Of a stretch of DNA of 7,324 nucleotides, positions 1 through 5,554 are shown piece by piece. The notes under the pieces were generated by a model. It worked only from the letters and a program-made list of their open reading frames with translations. It did not search any database and was not told where the DNA came from. The DNA is taken from positions 1 through 7,324 of the forward strand of contig JARFQM010000273.1 of assembly GCA_029287755.1 (NCBI GenBank), given 5' to 3'. A program made the position numbers and the translations under genes. The DNA comes from Desulfofustis sp. Lineage in GTDB: Bacteria > Desulfobacterota > Desulfobulbia > Desulfobulbales > Desulfocapsaceae. How positions within the stretch are numbered: position 1 is the first letter of the stretch; each line of letters starts with the position of its first letter.

Positions 1-56
1 CGATTTTATGATTATGGTGTGGCGTCAGAGAGTTTTTTATAGCATGTCACATACAC

Positions 57-61
57 AGGAG
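57..61 (+). promoter_or_regulatory. Ribosome binding site that sets the ybbA start
   Basis: AGGAG lies 6 bases before the ATG at 68. The earlier in-frame ATGs at 8, 14 and 44 have no comparable site at proper spacing, and the 20 extra N-terminal residues they would add do not look like part of an ABC domain. The start is therefore placed at 68. Confidence 0.75.
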
Positions 62-67
62 TCATGG

Positions 68-754
68 ATGTCGAACCCCATACTGAGAGCTGCCCATATC
101 ACAAAGCATTACACGATAGGTGAACGCCGAGCGGTGGTGCTCAATGACATCACCTTGGCGCTTGAACCGGGAGAGTTTGCCGTTATCTCCGGGGCCAGCG
201 GCAGCGGCAAGACCACCCTGCTCACCATTCTTTCAGGACTGGACAAACCAAGCGTTGGAAGGGTATGGCTGGCCGACAAAGACATAACCGATCTCGATGA
301 AAACGGCTTGGCCCCGCTCAGAAACAGATTAATTGGGTTTGTTTTTCAGGCCTTTCATCTGGTACCATCCCTTACATCACTGGAAAATATCATGTTTCCC
401 GCGGAACTTAACCGCGATCCAGATGCAGCCGAGAAGGCCTCGCACCTCCTCAAGCGTGTTGGTCTGTGGGAACGGCGGCACAACCGGCCCGAGCAGCTGT
501 CCGGTGGAGAGAAACAACGCGTAGCCATCTGCCGGGCCCTGGTCAATAATCCCCGTCTTATTTTCGCCGACGAACCTACCGGCAATCTGGATTCGGAAAA
601 TTCCCGTGAGGTGGTCGAACTCCTGCTTGAACTGCAGCAGGAATTCAACACCACCCTTCTGCTCGCCACCCACAGCAGTTCAATCGCCGATCGAGCCGAC
701 CGTATTCTTACCCTGCACGACGGGCGATTGGTAGATGATGGTTTGCCTTCATGA
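68..754 (+). CDS. ybbA: ABC transporter ATP-binding protein, YbbA/LolD family
   Basis: This is a 228-residue cytoplasmic ATPase that powers the permease encoded next. Every ABC motif is visible: Walker A GASGSGKTT (residues 42-50), Q-loop Gln94 in FVFQAFHL, signature LSGGE (144-148), Walker B ending in Asp168-Glu169 (IFADEPTGNLD), and H-loop His202 in LLATHS. The EPTGNLDS stretch and the length are typical of the MacB/LolD/FtsE/YbbA group, whose members couple ATP hydrolysis to periplasmic movements and not to classical substrate import. The stop overlaps the permease start (ATGA at 751-754), indicating translational coupling. YbbA is preferred over LolD because a YbbP-sized permease and a TesA-type esterase follow in the same operon; LolD would be expected with LolC/LolE. 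No clear promoter is seen in the 67 bases available upstream, so the operon may begin to the left. Confidence 0.85.
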   Translation: MSNPILRAAHITKHYTIGERRAVVLNDITLALEPGEFAVISGASGSGKTTLLTILSGLDKPSVGRVWLADKDITDLDENGLAPLRNRLIGFVFQAFHLVPSLTSLENIMFPAELNRDPDAAEKASHLLKRVGLWERRHNRPEQLSGGEKQRVAICRALVNNPRLIFADEPTGNLDSENSREVVELLLELQQEFNTTLLLATHSSSIADRADRILTLHDGRLVDDGLPS

Positions 755-3261
755 TGATTCACTATCGCTTTCTCCTGGAGGAACTGCGCTACGGCGGCAA
801 ACAGGCTCTCACCTTCATCGTCTGCGTCGCCCTTTCCATCGCCACCCTGACTGCGCTCAACAGCTTCAGGCGCGATGTTCATGGGTCTCTGATTGACGAG
901 GCGAGAGCCCTCCAGGGCGGGGACATCATTATCCATGCCCACCAGCCCCTTTCTGCAAAGCTGCGTACCGCAGTCGATGCACTGGAACGGGATGAACGTC
1001 TTCACCAGCAGAGAACCGTTGAGTTCTATACGGTTGCGTTATCAGAGACAAAGGGCAATTCGTTATTTTCCAGTATCAAGGCCGTTGGGCCTGGTTATCC
1101 CTTCTTCGGAACCATCACACTGGACTCTGGACAACCGCTGCAAGAGGCACTGGAGCCGGGCACTGTCGTCGTCGCCCGGGAGGTGCTCGACAGACTTGGT
1201 CTGCTGGTGGGGAATCGGCTGATTATTGGTGACACCGATTTCGAAATCGCCGACGTCGTTAATTTTGAGTCCATGCGGCCGGTCTCATTTCTCTCTTTCG
1301 GACCACGTATTTTCATATCGATGGCAGACGTGGATCAGCTCGGCCTTCTTGGACGAGGCAGCAGAGTCGAACACGAAATACTGCTCAAGCTGACTGATCC
1401 AGGGGAAGCAGAAGAGCTTGTCAAATTCCTGGGCGCCGCCGCCACGCCCCGGATCGAACGGGTCGAGACGGCGAAGAATGCCCGCTCCCGGGTGAAGATC
1501 TTTTTCGATAATCTGCTCTTTTTCCTCTCCTGCATCAGTATCCTTACCCTGATGCTCAGCGGTATCGGGATGCAGGGCTCACTCTCTGCTATTCTTTACC
1601 AGAAGCAGAAAATCATTGCGGTCACCAAAGCCTTTGGCGCCTCAAACCGCTTTTTGCTGACCCAATACCTGATCATGGTCTCCTGCATGGGGGCCTTTGG
1701 CTCCATAATAGGAATTGGACTGGGATATGTAATTAAACGTCTTTTCCCGCTGCTCTTTGGGGATCTGGTCCCGCAGGGTGTCGGCTATGCCTTTCACCCG
1801 GTTGACACGCTGGAGGGAATAATACTCGGCATCCTGGTGGTCACGGTGTTCACCCTGCTTCCCCTGCATCGGCTGGGCACCGTCAAGCCGGTGATGATAT
1901 TCAGGCATGAAACCGCGGCAGGAAAACCAAATACAGCCGCATTGCTGACTGGAATGATCTGCGGTCTGTTCCTGTGTGTGCTGGTTATACGCCAGATCGA
2001 CGACGTCAAAATTGGCATTTTCTTTGTCATCGGCCTGGTGCTGCTGATCGGCGCCGTCTCGCTGACAGCCTCCGCCTGCCTCTGGCTGCTCAAGCGGGTT
2101 ACCCTGCCAACGCTGGCCCTGCGCCAGGCGGCAAAGAGCCTCTATCGACCCGGAAACGCCTCTCGCTCCATCATTGTCACCCTCACTTCCGCCATTTCGG
2201 TTCTGCTGGTGATCTTTCTTCTGAAACTGAACCTGTTTGCCACCTTCATAGAGTCATATCCGGAAAACGCGCCGAATCTCTTTTGCATCGACATCCAGCA
2301 GGATCAGAAAGACCTGTTCCAGACTGTGGTGGGTGAGGATGTGCTTTTATTTCCAGTGATCCGGGCCCGCCTCCTGTCGATCAACAGCCAGGCGATCGAT
2401 CCGCAGCAGGAACGAGAGAGAAAGACAGACAATCTTGGCAGGGAATTCAATCTCACCTATCGCGATTCACTTTTAGATGATGAAATCATTACCGAAGGCG
2501 GCACCCTCTATGGCCTCGGCAAAAATTTACCCGCTGGAGTGGTCGCCGTCTCAGTGCTTGACTCCATTGCCGAAATTGGAGAAATCGATCTCAATGACCT
2601 GCTTCGCTTCAACATCCAGGGAGTCGAGATCGATGCCCAGGTGACAAGTATACGATCAAGAACAAAATCCCGGCTCTATCCATTTTTCTACTTCGTCTTC
2701 GAACCGGCCACCCTCGAAGCGGCACCCCAGACATTCTTTGCCGCCATGCACCTGCCCAAAGAGCTGATCCCCGACATGATTACCGCCATCGTCGCCCAGT
2801 TACCCAATGTTTCAACCATCAATGTGGCGGACATAGCTGAACGTTTTGGCCAGTTGATGAAACGACTGTCGGTTGTCATCACCTTTTTTGCTTCGTTTTC
2901 GATCATGGCCGGTTGCCTTATCCTGGTAAGCACCATTTTCGCGACTCGCCTCGATCGCATCAGGGAAACGGTTTATTATAAAGTGCTGGGCGCTGACAGC
3001 AGCTTCGTGCTGCGGGTGCTGACTTGTGAACAGGCGATGCTGGCCCTGCTCAGTTCAATCTTGGCTGTGGGGTTCGCCGAAGCAGCAGCCTGGCTGATCT
3101 GCACCACTGTGTTTAATATCGTCTACCAGCCCCATTGGCAGGTTGCTTTAATGACGGTAGTCAGTTCGATTCTGCTGGTAGTGATAATTGGCTTGGCGAG
3201 TTCGATCGGCATCATTCAGCAGCGCCCGGCAATGTATCTGCAACAGCAAAATAACACGTAA
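751..3261 (+). CDS. ybbP: FtsX-like ABC permease, YbbP family
   Basis: This is an 836-residue inner-membrane protein, close to the roughly 800 residues of E. coli YbbP and about twice the size of LolC/E or MacB-type permease halves. About ten membrane segments can be read: 19-38, 252-276, 304-328, 356-376, 396-414, 421-446, 474-497, 707-730, 760-787 and 800-822. They enclose two large periplasmic domains at about 40-248 and 500-704. The duplicated FtsX core shows twice in the cytoplasmic coupling motif, KAFGAS (293-298) and KVLGAD (744-749), the loops expected to contact the ATPase. Start codons occur in tandem at 751 and 754; the first overlaps the ybbA stop. Known members of this type VII (mechanotransmission) class extract or move lipophilic compounds from the membrane. 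The substrate is not shown by sequence, but the downstream esterase suggests a lipid or ester. Confidence 0.85.
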   Translation: MMIHYRFLLEELRYGGKQALTFIVCVALSIATLTALNSFRRDVHGSLIDEARALQGGDIIIHAHQPLSAKLRTAVDALERDERLHQQRTVEFYTVALSETKGNSLFSSIKAVGPGYPFFGTITLDSGQPLQEALEPGTVVVAREVLDRLGLLVGNRLIIGDTDFEIADVVNFESMRPVSFLSFGPRIFISMADVDQLGLLGRGSRVEHEILLKLTDPGEAEELVKFLGAAATPRIERVETAKNARSRVKIFFDNLLFFLSCISILTLMLSGIGMQGSLSAILYQKQKIIAVTKAFGASNRFLLTQYLIMVSCMGAFGSIIGIGLGYVIKRLFPLLFGDLVPQGVGYAFHPVDTLEGIILGILVVTVFTLLPLHRLGTVKPVMIFRHETAAGKPNTAALLTGMICGLFLCVLVIRQIDDVKIGIFFVIGLVLLIGAVSLTASACLWLLKRVTLPTLALRQAAKSLYRPGNASRSIIVTLTSAISVLLVIFLLKLNLFATFIESYPENAPNLFCIDIQQDQKDLFQTVVGEDVLLFPVIRARLLSINSQAIDPQQERERKTDNLGREFNLTYRDSLLDDEIITEGGTLYGLGKNLPAGVVAVSVLDSIAEIGEIDLNDLLRFNIQGVEIDAQVTSIRSRTKSRLYPFFYFVFEPATLEAAPQTFFAAMHLPKELIPDMITAIVAQLPNVSTINVADIAERFGQLMKRLSVVITFFASFSIMAGCLILVSTIFATRLDRIRETVYYKVLGADSSFVLRVLTCEQAMLALLSSILAVGFAEAAAWLICTTVFNIVYQPHWQVALMTVVSSILLVVIIGLASSIGIIQQRPAMYLQQQNNT

Positions 3262-3264
3262 GGA
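3260..3264 (+). promoter_or_regulatory. Ribosome binding site of tesA overlapping the ybbP stop
   Basis: AAGGA overlaps the TAA stop of ybbP (3259-3261) and lies 5 bases before the ATG at 3270. Terminating ribosomes on ybbP would be well placed to reinitiate, so the two proteins are probably made together. Confidence 0.7.
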
Positions 3265-3269
3265 CGACG

Positions 3270-3962
3270 ATGAAACCGTGTGCGTTTATAAAACACCTGC
3301 TGATGCTAATGGGCGCGGTCGCCCTGCTGGTTTCATCCTCCTGCGAATCCTCCGGACCATCTGAAAAAAGGGGGGCTGCAGAAGATGAAATAGACGATCT
3401 CGGCCATGGAGTAATCGTTGCCATGGGCGACAGTTTGACTGCCGGACTCGGAGTCGCGCCGTCTGACAGCTACCCGGCTCAGCTCGAACGACTGCTCGTG
3501 GACCGGGGGCTCAAGTACAAAGTCATCAATGCGGGTATAAGCGGAGAAACGAGCAGCGGCGCCCGGGCCCGTATCAACTGGGTGCTCAAATTAAACCCGG
3601 ATATAGTGATTCTGGAAACCGGCGCCAATGACGGTCTCCGAGGCATTGACCCGACCCTGGTGGAAAAAAATATCGAAGAAATTGTACTCAGACTGAAGCA
3701 GGAGGAAGTAACCGTAGTCCTTGCCGGTATGATGATGGTGACCAACCTGGGGAAAACTTATGTCACCGCCTTCAATGACCTTTACCCCCGGCTGGCGCGC
3801 AGGCATCAACTTGTTTTCATGCCGTTTTTCCTGCAGGACGTCGCCACCGATACGGCTAAGAACCAGGAGGACGGCATTCATCCCAATCGCGCCGGGTATG
3901 AAATTATCGCTGCCAACCTGCTCCCCTATGTGGAGCAGGCTATAAAACTGAACTCCCCATAA
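3270..3962 (+). CDS. tesA: TesA-type GDSL/SGNH esterase, probable lipoprotein
   Basis: This 230-residue exported hydrolase belongs to the SGNH family (arylesterase, thioesterase I or lysophospholipase). The catalytic blocks are all present: GDSLTAG with nucleophile Ser55, ISGETSSG with oxyanion Gly92, GAND with Asn120, and DGIHPN with Asp201 and His204. The GANDGLRG and DGIHPNR surroundings closely match E. coli TesA. The N-terminus has Lys2 and Lys8, a hydrophobic stretch at 10-21, then VSSSC-E, so Cys25 may be lipidated; the lipobox is weak because Ser occupies the -3 position where Leu is usual. Residues 26-46 form a polar, acidic, probably disordered linker before the enzyme domain, which fits a tether. 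If Cys25 is not lipidated, the protein would be soluble in the periplasm like E. coli TesA. It is the last gene of the ybbA-ybbP operon (8-bp gap) and probably acts on material exposed by that transporter. Confidence 0.88.
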   Translation: MKPCAFIKHLLMLMGAVALLVSSSCESSGPSEKRGAAEDEIDDLGHGVIVAMGDSLTAGLGVAPSDSYPAQLERLLVDRGLKYKVINAGISGETSSGARARINWVLKLNPDIVILETGANDGLRGIDPTLVEKNIEEIVLRLKQEEVTVVLAGMMMVTNLGKTYVTAFNDLYPRLARRHQLVFMPFFLQDVATDTAKNQEDGIHPNRAGYEIIAANLLPYVEQAIKLNSP

Positions 3963-4044
3963 CCGACCGCCAGCCCCAGGCAGAGATCCGGTAATCCTCT
4001 ATCTGACGGGCGGCGCGCCCTTGCTGTATCTGTAGAGTGTAGCC

Positions 4045-4067
4045 AAATCCTCCAGTGGATTTCTTTT
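4045..4067 (+). terminator. Weak candidate terminator after tesA
   Basis: A 6-bp perfect stem, AAATCC (4045-4050) with GGATTT (4057-4062) around a 6-nt loop, is followed by CTTTTG. Location 83 bp after the tesA stop fits the end of the ybbA-ybbP-tesA transcript. The stem has only two GC pairs and the T-run is short and interrupted, so termination may be inefficient or occur elsewhere. Confidence 0.35.
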
Positions 4068-4175
4068 GCAACCCTGATACGTTCAACCCACTATGATGCT
4101 CTCTGCCTGCACTTCAGTGGAGGTACCCCTTTGTAGCGGAGCCCGCCTCAGCAACTTCTGGAGGCGACGACAACG

Positions 4176-4185
4176 GAACCGGTTC
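4176..4185. repeat. Perfect 10-bp palindrome GAACCGGTTC
   Basis: GAACC/GGTTC without a loop. It lies 7 bp left of a second perfect palindrome. Short dyads of this kind can be dimeric regulator sites, but no family is assigned. Confidence 0.35.
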
Positions 4186-4192
4186 AGGACCC

Positions 4193-4204
4193 GTCAAATT
4201 TGAC
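4193..4204. promoter_or_regulatory. Perfect 12-bp palindrome GTCAAATTTGAC, operator-like
   Basis: GTCAAA/TTTGAC is a perfect inverted repeat. Its right end overlaps a TTGACA hexamer (4200-4205), which would place a bound repressor over a -35 box. However, no good -10 follows at 16-18 bp (best GATTGT at 4222-4227), so the promoter is doubtful even if the dyad is a protein site. Confidence 0.35.
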
Positions 4205-4270
4205 AAAAAATAATCATATCAGATTGTTGCGTAAGAGTGGACGGTCAAGCAAGAAAAACACCACGCTCGA

Positions 4271-4299
4271 TTGACAGGCAGGAACGCTGTGGATATGCT
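4271..4299 (+). promoter_or_regulatory. Sigma70-type promoter for the SPFH-ATPase operon
   Basis: A consensus -35 TTGACA (4271-4276) and a -10 TATGCT (4294-4299) are separated by exactly 17 bp, the best promoter match seen in the spacer. Transcription would begin near 4306, giving a leader of about 288 nt to the SPFH start. The start region carries a small inverted repeat, TAAAC (4301-4305) and GTTTA (4312-4316), that could bind a regulator. The leader passes through the inverted-repeat element at 4413-4553. Confidence 0.55.
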
Positions 4300-4412
4300 T
4301 TAAACGTTAGTGTTTACGCCTAATTTGCGCCCGTAGTAAATGGCCAATCCGCACGTCTGGCCACATCGATCAGAGGCCGCCTGCGGGGGTAACATGAAAA
4401 TGTCAAATACAA

Positions 4413-4553
4413 GAGCCTTGTGCAAAACTAAGATTGTCGTTCAAAATCAAACCATGCGAGAAATTTTACCACAGGCATGTGATTGATATTCCGAGGATAA
4501 AGTTTTGAGCATAACGCAGAGTTTGGGCGAAAAGATCGTTTTGCACATGGCTC
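4413..4553. mobile_element. 141-bp MITE-like or IS-remnant element
   Basis: The left end GAGCCTTGTGCAAAAC (4413-4428) is the reverse complement of the right end GTTTTGCACATGGCTC (4538-4553) at 15 of 16 positions. Directly outside both ends is ACAA (4409-4412 and 4554-4557), as expected for a 4-bp target-site duplication. The interior is AT-richer than the flanking genes and encodes no transposase, so the element would be non-autonomous. A parent IS would be a DDE-transposase element that makes a 4-bp duplication; the family cannot be named from sequence alone. An alternative reading is a leader RNA hairpin, since the ends would also pair in RNA. Confidence 0.55.
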
Positions 4554-4593
4554 ACAAGGTAGAGTTTGATCATATCGATAACCGGGAGTCACT

Positions 4594-5535
4594 ATGGCTG
4601 ACAGGAAGGCAGTGAGGTTATTTCAGAGAGCGTTCGTGTTTCGTCTCGGCAGGGTCGTCTTGCTCACTCTGATACTTATCTCTGCAGTCTATGGGATTGT
4701 TGCGGCAGTCTATGCCACCAAGACAATTTTCAAAGTAAAAATGAACTATGCCGTTGTCCTCGAGAAACTGGGCGGCAAACGTCAGGCGGTCACCGATATC
4801 GGCTGGCATGTCCGGTTGCCCTTTTTTACCAGGATAGAGCAGGAAGTCACCCTGATGAATCAAACGCTTTTCCTGGGGGGCAGCAACGAGCCGGCGCGTA
4901 TCATCTCCCAAGAGAACATAGCGCTCTGGACCTCCGCCCTGCTGACTTATCGGATCACGGACTTAAATACCTGGGCCATAGAAAACCTCAAGCCGATGAC
5001 TCTGCTGCAGGGGGACTACGACGGCATTGTCAAGGATATCATGCAGGCCGAACCGGTGAACGAATTGATCAGCGATCGGCAGCAGGTGAAGGAGAAAATA
5101 TTCAGGGCATTGAAATCGCAGCCCATCAACGAAGGCGGCCCCTCTTTGGAGGAAAAATACGGCATCGAGATCATCAGTTTTGTGCTCAAAGAAACCCGAT
5201 TTGGCGATAAACTGGTTGCGGCGACCGAGGAAAAGAAACGGCGGCAATTGATCGCCGAAGCAGAAAACTACGCCGCCGACCAGGAAGCCAGCAGGATTCG
5301 CAAGCTCTATGCGGCCTACCTCGAGGGCATTAGTTCGCTGCAGAAAGAAATTGGCAAACCGGACGGGTCCACTGACACCTCCCTTCTGCAATTTCTGGTG
5401 CAGCAGAAATGGGCCTCGGCATATGAAAAGAACCAGACCGGGCAGAACACCGTGGTTATTCAGAATACGGATAAAATCCCCCCAGTTACCCTGCCCCTTC
5501 CCGAACCCATGCCGCTTCCGGTAGAAGCTGAATAA
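4594..5535 (+). CDS. SPFH/band-7 domain membrane protein (HflC/prohibitin-like)
   Basis: This 313-residue protein has a basic N-terminus, one membrane segment (21-40), and then an SPFH domain from about 46 to 205 that includes the characteristic DIGWHVRLPFF (68-78) and the YGIEIISFVLKETRF strand region (189-203). A charged, Ala/Glu/Lys-rich helix follows (about 205-252), typical of the coiled coil with which SPFH proteins assemble into rings or cages, then a proline-rich tail (296-309). The positive N-terminus predicts N-in topology with the SPFH domain outside the cytoplasm, as in HflC. Such proteins scaffold membrane microdomains and regulate AAA proteases. The start has GGGAG at 4584-4588, 5 bases upstream. 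It is followed 19 bp later by an AAA ATPase, its probable partner. It is similar in design to HflC but too divergent to be called hflC, and no hflK neighbour is seen. Confidence 0.85.
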   Translation: MADRKAVRLFQRAFVFRLGRVVLLTLILISAVYGIVAAVYATKTIFKVKMNYAVVLEKLGGKRQAVTDIGWHVRLPFFTRIEQEVTLMNQTLFLGGSNEPARIISQENIALWTSALLTYRITDLNTWAIENLKPMTLLQGDYDGIVKDIMQAEPVNELISDRQQVKEKIFRALKSQPINEGGPSLEEKYGIEIISFVLKETRFGDKLVAATEEKKRRQLIAEAENYAADQEASRIRKLYAAYLEGISSLQKEIGKPDGSTDTSLLQFLVQQKWASAYEKNQTGQNTVVIQNTDKIPPVTLPLPEPMPLPVEAE

Positions 5536-5554
5536 GCGAGGCTGAGCGACGCCG

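Larger units (their letters stand above)
3963..4593. other. 631-bp gene-free spacer between the two operons
   Basis: No convincing protein-coding gene, tRNA or rRNA is visible. The left part (to about 4190) is GC-rich and contains short GC hairpins such as GGGCG/CGCCC (4008-4020) and CGCCTC/GAGGCG (4144-4166), without U-tracts. The right part is AT-richer and holds two palindromes, one good promoter and a small inverted-repeat-bounded element, listed separately. Two tiny reading frames, at 4093-4203 and 4394-4486, were considered and not accepted as genes. Confidence 0.7.

Noticed and set aside
15..43. Possible promoter before ybbA with TATAGC at 38-43
   Set aside because: The matching -35 position (TGGTGT at 15-20) shares only two bases with consensus, so it is not convincing.
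8..67. Longer N-terminus for the ABC ATPase from ATG at 8 or 44
   Set aside because: No ribosome site at suitable spacing; the ATG at 68 has AGGAG 6 bases upstream and gives the standard family length of 228 residues.
355..1005. 216-codon minus-strand reading frame
   Set aside because: It is antisense to ybbA and ybbP, whose motifs and coupling are clear; its translation is rich in Ser and Arg with no recognisable domain, as expected of a shadow frame.
4093..4203. 36-codon + strand frame starting with two ATGs
   Set aside because: It has no ribosome binding site, an arginine-heavy low-information translation, and ends inside the second palindrome. It is probably fortuitous.
4341..4363. Repeated TGGCCA at 4341-4346 and 4358-4363
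   Set aside because: The hexamer is self-complementary and short; two copies 11 bp apart are not enough to claim a site or a hairpin of note.
4394..4486. 30-codon + strand frame preceded by GGGGG at 4385-4389
   Set aside because: It crosses from flanking DNA into the inverted-repeat element and most of it lies inside that element, so it cannot be an ancestral gene of this locus. It is kept only as a possible transposase fossil.
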